64,000 bases of DNA from Alteromonas australica (GCF_000730385.1 NZ_CP008849.1:3844001-3908000); one strand, 5' to 3'. Shown: positions 49,226 through 58,793, numbered from the stretch's first letter. Notes: generated by a model from the letters alone, not told the origin. Made by a program: numbers and translations.

Positions 49226-49933
49226 TTGTCGTTACCTGTGTTAATTACCGGCGCTAGTCAGCGCCTTGGATTGGCTATGGCTGAAAGCCTTTTAGACCAA
49301 AAAATTCCCGTTGTTATCACCTACCGCACATATAAGCCGTCGGTGGCGTCACTTAAAGAGAGAGGGGCTACTGTTATACAGGCAGATTTTAGCACTGAGC
49401 AGGCTATTGATCGAGCAATTGCTGAGATTAAGGCAATCAATAAAAGCTATCGCGCCGTGATTCACAACGCCTCCGACTGGGCGATTGATGACAAATATGA
49501 GAACAAAGACCAATTAATGACATATATGATGCGCATTCATGCCCTTGTGCCTTATCGCATAAATTTAGCGCTAGAAACCCACCTTACCAACCACAACTTG
49601 GTGGCCGACATTATTCACATGACCGATTATGTACAAGAAACCGGTAGTGAAAAGCACATGGCGTATGCGGCAAGCAAGGCTGCATTGCACAATTTGACCT
49701 TGTCCTTCGCGAAGCGCTTAGCCCCTAAAGTAAAGGTAAATAGTATCGCGCCTGCGTTATTGATGTTCAATGATGGAGACTCGGATCACTATAAAGAAAA
49801 AGCGCGCACTAAGTCCTTACTTGAAGTTGTGCCAGGTGCACAAGAAGCGGTAAAGGCAATGCACTATTTGATGCAAAGTGAATATATTACTGGGCAAACT
49901 CTTCATCTTGATGGTGGCAGGCACTTAAAATAA
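49226..49933 (+). CDS. folM: Dihydromonapterin reductase FolM
   Basis: Short-chain dehydrogenase of 235 residues. The nucleotide fold starts PVLITGASQRLGLAMAESL; the catalytic pair is in YAASKAALHNL with Ser/Thr before it, and PALLMFNDGD and HLDGGRHLK end the family profile. It reduces dihydromonapterin (and dihydrofolate weakly). Translation starts at TTG at 49226 behind AAAAAGGAGA; no better start exists. Divergent pairing with folE supports the call. Confidence 0.92.
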   Translation: MSLPVLITGASQRLGLAMAESLLDQKIPVVITYRTYKPSVASLKERGATVIQADFSTEQAIDRAIAEIKAINKSYRAVIHNASDWAIDDKYENKDQLMTYMMRIHALVPYRINLALETHLTNHNLVADIIHMTDYVQETGSEKHMAYAASKAALHNLTLSFAKRLAPKVKVNSIAPALLMFNDGDSDHYKEKARTKSLLEVVPGAQEAVKAMHYLMQSEYITGQTLHLDGGRHLK

Positions 49934-50069
49934 AGCGTGGGGTAAATGTTGCGTATTCAGTCACGCAAAATTTTATTCTTTTCCAGCAATTAAATTCATG
50001 AAACCAGCTATTGGTAGGCAACCATTCCCTAGCTATAATTGTGGGTTTACACAAATCAACGAGATTAAC

Positions 50070-51131
50070 ATGCAAGGTAACCGAGTCATGGCTCCGGAAT
50101 GGAACCAAGTGGATGCAGTACTTTTAGCTTGGCCCCACGCTCAAACTGATTGGGCGCCGTGGCTTGAGCATGCACGATTAACCTATATTAACGTCATTAA
50201 TGCGGTTAACCGTTATGGTGCCGGCGTAATCCTATTGTGCGCACCTGATGACATTGATGCGCTTCAAGCACGCCTACCTGAGCAAGCAAAAGTGCTGATT
50301 ATTCCCGCGTCGTTCAACGATACTTGGATGCGTGACTACGGCTTTATGACTTGTATAGACAGTGAAGGTAACGGCGCACCTGTAGAGTTCAAATTCAATG
50401 GCTGGGGCGAAAAATTCGATGCCTCCGAAGACAACCTAGCTAACCAACGCTATTTAGCGTCTTTGTGTCAATTGCCCCTGCGCAGCAGTCCGATTGTTGT
50501 GGAAGGCGGCGCGCTTGAAATTGATAGCACAGGGCACCTGCTCACCACCGCGCAATGCTTACTTAACCCTAAACGAAATGGCGATATGGATTTAAACTCA
50601 TACGCTGAAGTGTTTACGCAGATGCTTGGCTGCAACAAAGTCACCGTGCTTCACAATGGCCATCTTGAAGGTGATGATACCGATGGGCATATCGATACTC
50701 TAGTGCGCTTTACGCCAAACAATGGTTTGGTCATTCAAGCTGCCTTTAACCGGCCACAAGATAGCCACTATGCGGGGTTGAAAGCATTATGTGAAGAGTG
50801 CGAACAATACCTCCCTCAGCACACGCAGTATCATTTACCTTTGCCCTATATTGTGGACGAAGACGGGGTTAGGCTACCGGCTTCTTATGCCAACTTTTTG
50901 ATCTGTAACGACGCTGTTCTGCTACCCATTTATAAGCAGGATGAAGACGCCATTGCCATTGACGTTATGCAAAGCGCCTATCCCAACCATGTTATCGAAC
51001 CCATTGATTGTTCTGTTTTGGTTAAACAGTATGGCAGCTTGCATTGTATTTCGATGCAAGTTCCCACCAACACACTGCAGGCTTCTGTACTAGCGCTGCT
51101 GGAAAAAGGAGTATCAATTTATGCCCAATAA
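50070..51131 (+). CDS. aguA: Agmatine deiminase
   Basis: About 353 residues from the ATG at 50070 (MQGNRVMAPEWNQVD); a longer frame from 49998 overruns the family start, and the ATG at 50088 is possible too. It turns agmatine into N-carbamoylputrescine. Seen: NDTWMRDYG, VVEGGALEID, HLEGDDTDGHIDT (catalytic Asp and His) and the nucleophile Cys in GSLHCISMQ. Overlaps aguB by 11 bases; together they give putrescine. Confidence 0.95.
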   Translation: MQGNRVMAPEWNQVDAVLLAWPHAQTDWAPWLEHARLTYINVINAVNRYGAGVILLCAPDDIDALQARLPEQAKVLIIPASFNDTWMRDYGFMTCIDSEGNGAPVEFKFNGWGEKFDASEDNLANQRYLASLCQLPLRSSPIVVEGGALEIDSTGHLLTTAQCLLNPKRNGDMDLNSYAEVFTQMLGCNKVTVLHNGHLEGDDTDGHIDTLVRFTPNNGLVIQAAFNRPQDSHYAGLKALCEECEQYLPQHTQYHLPLPYIVDEDGVRLPASYANFLICNDAVLLPIYKQDEDAIAIDVMQSAYPNHVIEPIDCSVLVKQYGSLHCISMQVPTNTLQASVLALLEKGVSIYAQ

Positions 51132-52014
51132 AACCCTTAAAGTAGGCGTGGTTCAGCAAGCTGTCGCCGACAATAACAAGCAAACTAATTGGAATAAAAG
51201 TGCTGAGCAAGTGGCTAAGTTAGCCGATGAAGGGTGTGAGTGCATATTATTGCAAGAGCTTCACAGTACCTTGTACTTTTGCCAGCAAGAAGATACCGAT
51301 GCGTTTGATTTAGCCGAGCCGATTCCTGGGCCCGCTACCGATTTTTTTGGTGAACTTGCTGAGAAGCATAATATTGTGTTGGTGACCTCTTTATTTGAGA
51401 AACGCGGTTCTGGCTTGTATCACAACACCGCGGTGGTATTTGATAGAAGTAAAGAAATTGCAGGTAAATATCGTAAAATGCACATTCCCGATGATCCAGG
51501 TTTTTATGAGAAGTTTTACTTCACACCTGGCGATATGGGTTTTCAACCTATACAAACCAGTGTGGGTAAATTAGGTGTATTGGTTTGTTGGGATCAATGG
51601 TATCCAGAAGCGGCGAGATTAATGGCCATGGCAGGCGCAGACTTACTATTTTACCCGACGGCCATCGGCTGGGACCTCAACGACACTGATGATGAACGCG
51701 TTCGCCAACATGGTGCCTGGGAAACCATTCAACGTTCTCATGCTGTGGCCAATTCCGTGCCTGTTATTGTGGCTAACCGTACTGGATTTGAAGCTTCTCC
51801 TGTGGACGGCGACCCTGGTATTCAATTCTGGGGGCAAAGCTTTATCGTTGGCCCACAAGGTGAAATTCTTGCCAAGGCAGACGCCAACGAAGAAACCACA
51901 TTAACTGTTGAACTTGACCTTGCCCGCACTGAACAAGTTAAGCGCATCTGGCCTTACTTTAGAGACAGACGCATTGATGCATACGAAGATTTAACCAAGC
52001 GCTGGCGCGATTAA
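51121..52014 (+). CDS. aguB: N-carbamoylputrescine amidase
   Basis: Nitrilase-superfamily amidase of 297 residues. The triad is clear: Glu in LLQELHST, Lys in KYRKMHIPDDP and Cys in GVLVCWDQWYPEAARL. It splits N-carbamoylputrescine to putrescine, carbon dioxide and ammonia. Coupled to aguA by overlap and ended by a terminator hairpin. Confidence 0.96.
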   Translation: MPNKTLKVGVVQQAVADNNKQTNWNKSAEQVAKLADEGCECILLQELHSTLYFCQQEDTDAFDLAEPIPGPATDFFGELAEKHNIVLVTSLFEKRGSGLYHNTAVVFDRSKEIAGKYRKMHIPDDPGFYEKFYFTPGDMGFQPIQTSVGKLGVLVCWDQWYPEAARLMAMAGADLLFYPTAIGWDLNDTDDERVRQHGAWETIQRSHAVANSVPVIVANRTGFEASPVDGDPGIQFWGQSFIVGPQGEILAKADANEETTLTVELDLARTEQVKRIWPYFRDRRIDAYEDLTKRWRD

Positions 52015-52042
52015 GGCAGGACGCAAGTAAGTTTATGTGAAC

Positions 52043-52070
52043 CGGGCAACGTGATTGCCCGTTTCTTTAT
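52043..52070 (+). terminator. Terminator of aguAB
   Basis: CGGGCAA and TTGCCCG form a 7-bp stem with a 5-nt loop, followed by TTTCTTTAT. Confidence 0.8.
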
Positions 52071-52098
52071 GCCATGCTGTTGTCTGAAGGACACAGAA

Positions 52099-52833
52099 TT
52101 ACACCTTAAAAATCGCACGGTCATACAACATATAACAAGCACGGGATTTTTCGGGCACTAATGCCAGCATAACCTCATCATTCACATCTAAGCCCCCGGT
52201 GAATTGACCAAACGCAGGCATGATGAATAAGTTGTCAGAAATCACGAAACACTTACCGGAAAATCGGCGTCGAGAAATGGTTTTTCGTGTTTTAGGGTGG
52301 TAATGCCCGATGACTTGCGGCGTGCTTTCGGCCTTGCCGGTTGCACTTACACTACTTTTCAGCGCGTCTGGTTCATGGCGAAACACCACACTATCGTGCG
52401 CTATTTCATGACAAGGATTGCCGGGAATGCCTACAGGTAAATCAGGATCGTGATTCCCCTCTACCCAATCCCATTGGGAAACGCTATTGACGATATCGCA
52501 CAACAGGTTTTTGTCTTGTAGCGTCATGCGGGACAGACTGTGATTATCGTGAAAGCTATCACCCAAGCTAATCACCCGAGCAGGCATATAGTCTTTTATA
52601 ACCAGCTGCAACCGTTTCAGCGTAGCTACTGAATCTATACTTGGCAGCGGATTACCATAACTACGTAAATAGCTGCCTTTCTCAAGGTGTAAGTCGGATA
52701 CCACCAGCCAATCGAGCGCAGGTAAATAGGCCACTCCTCTGGCATCTAATACCCAAAGCAGCTCTGAAAACTTCACAATACTAATGTTTCGCAAGGCCAC
52801 CTGCGACGATAGCCACTGCTCACTTATTGCCAC
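52099..52833 (-). CDS. pdeM: Ligase-associated DNA damage response phosphoesterase PdeM
   Basis: A calcineurin-like phosphoesterase of 244 residues. The metal motifs are SDLHLEKG (near 46), GDSFHD, EGNHDPD and GHYHPKT, all intact. In many proteobacteria it is encoded with an ATP-dependent DNA ligase, a beta-CASP exonuclease and an Lhr-like helicase. Here its usual neighbour, the helicase, is at the right end of the window, about 9.4 kb away. It lies 15 bases after the TPR-GGDEF gene. Confidence 0.9.
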   Translation of the reverse strand: MAISEQWLSSQVALRNISIVKFSELLWVLDARGVAYLPALDWLVVSDLHLEKGSYLRSYGNPLPSIDSVATLKRLQLVIKDYMPARVISLGDSFHDNHSLSRMTLQDKNLLCDIVNSVSQWDWVEGNHDPDLPVGIPGNPCHEIAHDSVVFRHEPDALKSSVSATGKAESTPQVIGHYHPKTRKTISRRRFSGKCFVISDNLFIMPAFGQFTGGLDVNDEVMLALVPEKSRACYMLYDRAIFKV

Positions 52834-52848
52834 TCTTTATTTACTTCC

Positions 52849-54801
52849 TCAGTCGATGACGACTTGATTTCTACCGTTTTCTTTAGCTCTATACAAGAGG
52901 GTGTCTGCACGTTTAATTAAAGAATCCAAAGAATTAGGTGATTTGCTATTTAGCGTTGCTCCTACGCTAAATGTCATCTCTTTCTTTGGATTAAAAGCTT
53001 CAATGGCATCGCAATATTTTTGGAAGGCGACGGCAAGCTTTTGAAAGATGTTTCTAACTACTTTTTCATCTGCCGAATTTAAGACGAATAACCATTCCTC
53101 ACCACCGTATCGGCCAAATTCGTCGCCTTTAGGTAATGTATCTTTTGCTGCATTGGCAAAAGCAATTAGCACCATGTCGCCTATGTCGTGGCCATACTCG
53201 TCATTAATCTTTTTAAAGTAGTCTAGGTCAACAATAGCGATGGATACACTATGATGAGCTAGCTTAACGCTGGCAGCATTAAGTATTCCCCTACGGTTGA
53301 GACAGTCTGATAAATGATCGGTTGATGCCATACGATGGTATTTTTTTCGTTGGCGCACTTGCCGATAAAATAATAGCAAAGCCACAAGTACTAAAATAAA
53401 CGCTATTGCCGCACTAAGGCGCCAAATTATTTTTTGTTGATACTCTTCTTTTGCCTGAAGTTCACTGATATTTTTTTGGTATTCTAACCTTCGAATTTCA
53501 TCTTCTTTTTCTTTGACTTCAAACTTGACTTGCAGGGCTTTAATATTGCTTTCGCTGGTCGCTTCATAATGCTTATTAATGAAAAAAAGCTTTTTCTCCA
53601 GCGCTTCGAATGCTTCATCTACTTGATTAATCTTACGTTTTAGTTCATACCTTTCACCAAAAAACTCTGCTTTATAAATACTACGGCTAAATTTTTCAAT
53701 GAGGTTAAAAACGTCATCATTTATTTGATTCGCTACTTCCAAGTTACCCTTTTCAATATATATATTACTCAGCAGGATCATAGAAGCCAGTTGCATATCA
53801 TGAATACCCGAAGCCCGTGCAAGCTCTATATTTTCCTGAGCTAACTGTAAAGCCTCATCAAGATTGCCTTGAAGATATTGAACATTAGCAATGGAATATT
53901 GAGCAAAAGCTAACCCCTTTTTCATGTTTACTTTTTCAAAATAAGCCAGGGCTTTATGTAAGTAGAGCAACGCATTTGGGGTGTCATCGTTTTCTAGAAG
54001 TATATTGCCTAGGCTCCAATATGCCTTAGCAGTAAAAAGGCCGTCATTCGTTTTTTCAAACGTACTAACAGCCTTTTTAGCGTAATATATCCCTTTATCG
54101 CTTTCACTAAGGTAGGTGTAGGCGTCAGCTATTTTTCGGTAAAAATAACCTTGAGAAGCTACATCGCCTGTTTGCATCGCCAACTCGAGGCCATCTAAAG
54201 CCGCTTTCAGCGTTTTGCGCAACGCATCATCAGCCGTATAGTAATAAGCTAAAGCTCGATAGATAGTAATTTTTTCATCGTTTGAATGTTGCGATAGCTG
54301 TACTTCTAGCTTTTTCGCAAGTGCTTGTGCTGGGGCTGGATCATCCATTAATGTTAAAGACTTTAATTTCGTCTCTAGAAATAATAAATGAATGTCTTCT
54401 CGTTCTATGAACTCTTTTTTATCTAAGTAATATTGAAGGTGTGACGTTAAATCGCTGTATTTTTCTTGTCTGAAAAGAAGCTCGGAATAAAGCGCTGCCG
54501 CTTCAGCGTGAAGCGAATTCCAACCCTTTTCTTTAGCCACATTAAATACTTCCTTTAGGCTTTTTTCATTTTCAAGGTAATCAAGTCTGCTTTTTCTTAC
54601 GTCACTAATAAACTGCTGAATCGCTTCACGATTCGGCGTATCTAGAGCGAGCTCGAGTGCTAGGCTCTGAAGGCTAAAAGAAAACACGGAAGCGAGCACG
54701 AATGCTCTGAAAAAATATCGAATACTTAGGCCTCTTGAGTGGGTGTTATTTTCAACAATTATCACTTTTGAACCAGCAAACTTAATCACACCATTTATCA
54801 C
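52849..54801 (-). CDS. TPR-GGDEF diguanylate cyclase, membrane anchored
   Basis: Up to 650 residues; the N-terminus is uncertain because the frame opens with GTG before a signal peptide (FFRAFVLASVFSFSLQSLAL, near 30-49). A periplasmic array of TPR-like helices fills about 55-430, a coiled coil lies near 420-455 (KEKEDEIRRLEYQKNISELQ), one transmembrane helix near 467-485, and a GGDEF domain at about 500-650. The active loop reads RYGGEEW, a variant with Trp in the fifth place; the magnesium-binding Asp (VDLDYFKKIND) is kept, so cyclase activity is plausible. It likely senses a periplasmic signal. Confidence 0.85.
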   Translation of the reverse strand: MINGVIKFAGSKVIIVENNTHSRGLSIRYFFRAFVLASVFSFSLQSLALELALDTPNREAIQQFISDVRKSRLDYLENEKSLKEVFNVAKEKGWNSLHAEAAALYSELLFRQEKYSDLTSHLQYYLDKKEFIEREDIHLLFLETKLKSLTLMDDPAPAQALAKKLEVQLSQHSNDEKITIYRALAYYYTADDALRKTLKAALDGLELAMQTGDVASQGYFYRKIADAYTYLSESDKGIYYAKKAVSTFEKTNDGLFTAKAYWSLGNILLENDDTPNALLYLHKALAYFEKVNMKKGLAFAQYSIANVQYLQGNLDEALQLAQENIELARASGIHDMQLASMILLSNIYIEKGNLEVANQINDDVFNLIEKFSRSIYKAEFFGERYELKRKINQVDEAFEALEKKLFFINKHYEATSESNIKALQVKFEVKEKEDEIRRLEYQKNISELQAKEEYQQKIIWRLSAAIAFILVLVALLLFYRQVRQRKKYHRMASTDHLSDCLNRRGILNAASVKLAHHSVSIAIVDLDYFKKINDEYGHDIGDMVLIAFANAAKDTLPKGDEFGRYGGEEWLFVLNSADEKVVRNIFQKLAVAFQKYCDAIEAFNPKKEMTFSVGATLNSKSPNSLDSLIKRADTLLYRAKENGRNQVVID

Positions 54802-55088
54802 TATAGCACTTCTTTACAAAGTTAAACCCATGTTTTTCGTTAATAATTTCCATCTAAATTGAAGTATTCAACGCTAACTCTAACTCACGCAGACAATCAT
54901 GATTCAATAAGACTGCATGACAAGGTCTACTTTACCCTTATGATGATTGTTTAAAGGGTCGGTTCACTTATCAATCTCACCCTAATACCTCTATCATCAC
55001 GTTTTCGTCACGTTTTTTCACACAAAAATCATTACATTGATTCATAAATTGAGCACCCTGTAATAAATCAACAAGGGACGACTTAGTA

Positions 55089-55976
55089 ATGAATTCAAAC
55101 CTAATAATACGAACTTTAGCGCTGTTGCTGACACTGGCTGCCTTTCATTCATACGCGGTTATCACCCGACATGATGTGGACCCAGCCCGTTATAAAATCG
55201 ATACACCACCAGAATATTTTATTGATATGCCTTTTCAAGGTGCAGCAGTCTTAATTGATAAACATTGGTTACTTGCTCCTGCACACGTTATCTACACGTT
55301 TATGTATGAATATCAAAACAAACCCATAGCCATACACGGGGTCGATAACGTAATTGCAGAGGTTATTTTGCACCCTGATTACGAACGAGTAGGGGCATCA
55401 TCAGATAACTCCCTGTTGACGCAGCTTAATAACAGCGTAGATATTGCATTAATCAGGCTGGAACATCCGGTGACCCATGTTTCGCCTATTCCACTTTATG
55501 GTAGCAACGATGAGAAAGGTATGAAAGTTACAGGATTTGGTCGCGGTGCCATAGGCACAGGGCTAACTGGCGAGGTTGAAGACAGTCAAGGACCAGGCTA
55601 CGTGACCTATTATTGGTATCAAATCACAAAGTTCTTCTCAGACTGGGCATTTACTCAGGAAAACTATCAGCTTCAACAGTACAACAACCAGATAACTGAA
55701 GCCTCACAGCAATGGCTAAAATTTTCATTCGAAAAAGAAGACAACGCCATGCCCCTTGAAGGGACTATTGGTTCAGGGGACAGTGGTGGCGCGATTGTGA
55801 TTTTTCGAGATAACAAGCCAGTTTTACTAGGCATGGCTTCATGGCGAGAATTTGAAGGAGATGTGAAGCAATTTAGCTTTGGACACTATGATGAGGTTGC
55901 AGTTTTTACACGGGTTTCATATTTTAAGGAGTGGATAATGGAACATGTTGAAACTGCTGAGGTAATTTTTAGGTAG
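55089..55976 (+). CDS. Secreted trypsin-like (S1) serine protease
   Basis: A 295-residue exported protease with signal peptide (ALLLTLAAFHSYA). The triad is His in LLAPAHVIY (near 70), Asp in NSVDIALIRL (near 121) and Ser in GSGDSGGAIV (near 232). Before the active Ser is an insertion of about 60 residues rich in Tyr and Gln. No propeptide or second domain. Substrate unknown. It lies divergently beside the GGDEF gene. Confidence 0.88.
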   Translation: MNSNLIIRTLALLLTLAAFHSYAVITRHDVDPARYKIDTPPEYFIDMPFQGAAVLIDKHWLLAPAHVIYTFMYEYQNKPIAIHGVDNVIAEVILHPDYERVGASSDNSLLTQLNNSVDIALIRLEHPVTHVSPIPLYGSNDEKGMKVTGFGRGAIGTGLTGEVEDSQGPGYVTYYWYQITKFFSDWAFTQENYQLQQYNNQITEASQQWLKFSFEKEDNAMPLEGTIGSGDSGGAIVIFRDNKPVLLGMASWREFEGDVKQFSFGHYDEVAVFTRVSYFKEWIMEHVETAEVIFR

Positions 55977-55994
55977 TTAGCTGCCTAGAAAGCA

Positions 55995-56023
55995 ATGGTG
56001 TATTCATCCTATGAATACACCAT
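55995..56023 (+). terminator. Perfect 13-bp hairpin after the protease gene
   Basis: ATGGTGTATTCAT and ATGAATACACCAT flank a 3-base loop, 19 bases after the stop. No T-run follows, so it may stabilise the mRNA end rather than terminate. Confidence 0.6.
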
Positions 56024-56221
56024 GAGGACGTCAGTCTCTCACACCGTTGGTATCAATGATTGTAAATTTCTCAAGATAGCGTGTGAGCGAAGCAGTTTCG
56101 TCGACTTACCTCACCAGCCCTTAAAATATTCAGTCAAACAGATTTGGATTCAGCGGTAAGTACTCGTTGATGCTTCCGCGTGTGTCTGGCTGCTTAAGAC
56201 AAGGAGCGGACCTTTACCGCT

Positions 56222-57697
56222 TCAATCAGCCGCCACGTTAGCGGTCGGTTGCTTTGATTTGTTAAGTGACGTTGCTTCGATATCCAATATGATTAGGCCA
56301 TTTCGTTCGGGGTAGCTGATAATCACCTCATCGCTAATAATTTCGAGGTCTCGCGGGCCATTTGGCGCCTCCCCTAGATAAAAGGTCTCAATAACTTCGA
56401 GAGATGTTTTGTCTAGCACGGCTAGTTCGCAATTGTTTCTATTCAATGAAAGGAGGTAGTTTTCATAAACTTTAACAGATAAAGGATCGACCCAATTGAA
56501 GTGTTTATTATGGGCGCCTTTCTGAAATCTAATGTCAGCACAAACCTCATAAGAATTGGAATCGACAACGCAAACCCCTCGCATTGACTGAAACATACCT
56601 ATGTATATTTTTTGATCTTGTGGATCGATCTCTATACAAGCCGGAGTTGCATCATCTGAACGCCCATTATTGATCTCTGCGAGGTATAGAGTTTTCAAAT
56701 ATTCTTTCCGAGAAAGATCATAGACTGCCACAAAGCAATTTCCACCAAAATATGAAACTCCATTTAGCTTCCCTCCACGCTGTACCCCAATATATATAAT
56801 CCTACCGCCTGGGTCTGCGGATAAGGACATGCAGCCACGTCCACCTAATGGGTAACTAATAGGTTCAAATTTATAGGTAGCACTATCTATTATATAAAAC
56901 TGATTTTCTTTATTACTTGCAAAATAGATGGATTTTTCATCAGGAGATACGGCTATTTGTCCCTCTCCGCCTCCGGGGAGATAAATGCGCTTTACAATAG
57001 AATGAGTTTCAATATCAATTACAAGCAGAAAGTCCGAGAATACTTGGCCAACAAAAAGTCTCCCTTCAGCTATAGCCATATCTCCAGCCGGATGTTTTCG
57101 AATAACACGCTTACCGGTTCTTGAAGATTTTGATTCATATCTGTCTAGTTCAATAGTTCTAACTATCGTTCGTTTTTTTGGATCTACGATTGATATTGTT
57201 CCGCTTCCCCAATTAGCTGAAACTATAAGCTCTCCATATCTCAATAAGTGTTGGGGCTTTGAGTCATCTGGGAACTTATAGATCACCATACCATTTCCGC
57301 TATCAGAATAGATAAGCTGCTCTTCGCTGGAATTGGTTGATGCAGTTCTCTCAAATTCTTCTATTGATGTGACGAGAGTGATATTTGTATCTCGGACTGC
57401 ATCTAGTGCTCCAGATTGAAATCCTTTTTCACTAACAATAATTCCTCGGTCCGCACCCACATCATCCACGATTGACTTTAGCGCCATAACCTTTTCTTTA
57501 GGCACTTTAGTTTTCCAAAGCTTGCATTCAACGACCCAGGTGCATTCAATACCCGAACGATGAAATTTCACATGCACATCGACTTCATGCTTTGCTCGTA
57601 CACCTTGTACTATTTTTTCCACTTCGGCGTTGCAGCCTTGCCTTCTAAAGAAAGCAGCAACTTCGTTTTGATATGCACGCCAATCTGAAAATTTCAA
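56222..57697 (-). CDS. Mrr-type restriction endonuclease domain fused to a beta-propeller
   Basis: About 491 residues. I start it at the TTG at 57697 because AGGGAGG lies 5 bases before it; an in-frame GTG at 57715 sits upstream of that site. Residues 1-115 look like an Mrr/REase fold: HEVDVHV (metal Asp), WVVECKLWKTKVPKEKV (E-x-K) and VDDVGADRGIIVSEKGFQSGA. After a short linker, from about 130 on, are repeated blades (SANWGSGTISIVDP, LLVIDIETHSIVKRIYLP, IAVSPDEKSIYFASN, CVVDSNSYEVCADI, LAVLDKTSLEVIETFYLGE), a YVTN-like propeller of six or seven blades. No signal peptide, so cytoplasmic. A nuclease gated by a ligand-sensing propeller is inference. Confidence 0.75.
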   Translation of the reverse strand: MKFSDWRAYQNEVAAFFRRQGCNAEVEKIVQGVRAKHEVDVHVKFHRSGIECTWVVECKLWKTKVPKEKVMALKSIVDDVGADRGIIVSEKGFQSGALDAVRDTNITLVTSIEEFERTASTNSSEEQLIYSDSGNGMVIYKFPDDSKPQHLLRYGELIVSANWGSGTISIVDPKKRTIVRTIELDRYESKSSRTGKRVIRKHPAGDMAIAEGRLFVGQVFSDFLLVIDIETHSIVKRIYLPGGGEGQIAVSPDEKSIYFASNKENQFYIIDSATYKFEPISYPLGGRGCMSLSADPGGRIIYIGVQRGGKLNGVSYFGGNCFVAVYDLSRKEYLKTLYLAEINNGRSDDATPACIEIDPQDQKIYIGMFQSMRGVCVVDSNSYEVCADIRFQKGAHNKHFNWVDPLSVKVYENYLLSLNRNNCELAVLDKTSLEVIETFYLGEAPNGPRDLEIISDEVIISYPERNGLIILDIEATSLNKSKQPTANVAAD

Positions 57698-57742
57698 TAA
57701 TGCCTCCCTAGGCACTTAACATTCTATTATTGAGATTTCATG

Positions 57743-57847
57743 GTAACACCCGTTTCCACTGAAAAACCATATTCTGTGTATTCATGGGAAGGAATATGAA
57801 ATGTTTGCTGTACTTACGGAACTACCCTACAGCAAGCATTGACGGGC
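57743..57847 (-). repeat. Diverged upstream repeat, copy 1
   Basis: On the plus strand GTAACACCCGTTTCCACTGA, then GAATATGAAATGT, GTACTT and TTGACGGGC recur in the same order at 60230-60331. It lies directly upstream of the nuclease-propeller gene. The rest of 57716-58191 carries copies of an AGCGGACATT motif (57859, 57908) and no gene. Confidence 0.65.
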
Positions 57848-58191
57848 ATCAAAAGACAAAGAGCGGACATTCAATGATGTGATTTTCTACTTCTTACTTT
57901 GGTCAATAGCGGACATTAACGCCGTAAACAGGGGGGAGCTGTAATGAGGCCCCTGCCAGATTTGATTTGCTGATGTTTATGGTAGCAGGTATCTACTTTA
58001 TGAATAGGATTTAAGCCTATGACTCATATGGATTCTTTAATCATGATTTAACTAAATCGAAGTTTCCAAGCATAAAAACACTAAATACAGCCAATTTTAA
58101 GGTTGGTTTAAACAAAATTCAGTGAAGAGCCCGGTTCATCTGTTTTAACTGTCACAACCGATAGTTACTTTTCTGGTACTGGAGCACCTAT

Positions 58192-58359
58192 ATGAAATTT
58201 AATAAAATTGTACTTTTTTCGCTAACACTGCTATCGATAATAGTATACCCATTGATTTTCGACACAAATTTGGCTATTCATTTAGCTCAGAATATACAAA
58301 ACTTTTTGCTGGCCTTCACGACATCCATCCTTTCTGTAATGTTCTATAAAAAACACTAA
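58192..58359 (+). CDS. Small membrane peptide, 55 residues
   Basis: A short frame, MKFNKIVLFS to FYKKH, with two hydrophobic helices (about 5-23 and 37-51) joined by a loop with Asp and Asn, and a basic tail. GGAG lies 7 bases before the ATG, a good start signal in otherwise non-coding DNA. No family recognised. It faces the two-gene AlbA_2 unit convergently; a link is possible but not shown. Confidence 0.5.
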   Translation: MKFNKIVLFSLTLLSIIVYPLIFDTNLAIHLAQNIQNFLLAFTTSILSVMFYKKH

Positions 58360-58433
58360 CGTCTTATTGATGGGCGCATAAATGCTTGGCTGAAATTAGC
58401 GATGAAGGAGCGCAGGCCAAGCGTTTTACGTCT

Positions 58434-58754
58434 CTAAGAGTAACTGTAGAGCACATTACTTACTACTTCCGCTTTTCGCTCTAACTCATCCTTCTCAGGG
58501 TCTTCCAAGTCCCACTGAGATAAGCACACATATGAGCCAGATGTTAGTCCATCTATTTTCGCCATGATAGAAGGATCGTTATCATCACCGAACCGAACAA
58601 CATAACCATAAAGCAATCCATCGTTGCTGTAATCGCCATCAATTTCGTAAGCGATTTGCTCTAATTCACCTTCGGTAACTCCAAGAAGAGCAGCTAAGCG
58701 ACTATTTTTTTGTTCTTCAATTCTATCAAGCCAGTAGTCTTTATTACTGCCCAT
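58434..58754 (-). CDS. Small acidic protein next to the AlbA_2 gene
   Basis: A 106-residue acidic protein (MGSNKDYWLDRIEEQKNSRL to LYSYS), with no membrane segment or signal. I start it at the ATG at 58754 since GGGAG is 8 bases upstream; a TTG just before is possible. It has a helical, charged N-terminus (RIEEQKNSRLAALLGVTEGELEQ) and a beta-rich middle. I recognise no family. It follows the AlbA_2 gene by 39 bases on the same strand, so they probably form a unit. Confidence 0.6.
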   Translation of the reverse strand: MGSNKDYWLDRIEEQKNSRLAALLGVTEGELEQIAYEIDGDYSNDGLLYGYVVRFGDDNDPSIMAKIDGLTSGSYVCLSQWDLEDPEKDELERKAEVVSNVLYSYS

Positions 58755-58793
58755 CAATGTGACTCCCTGCGAGGACGTGACAATTTAATAGGT

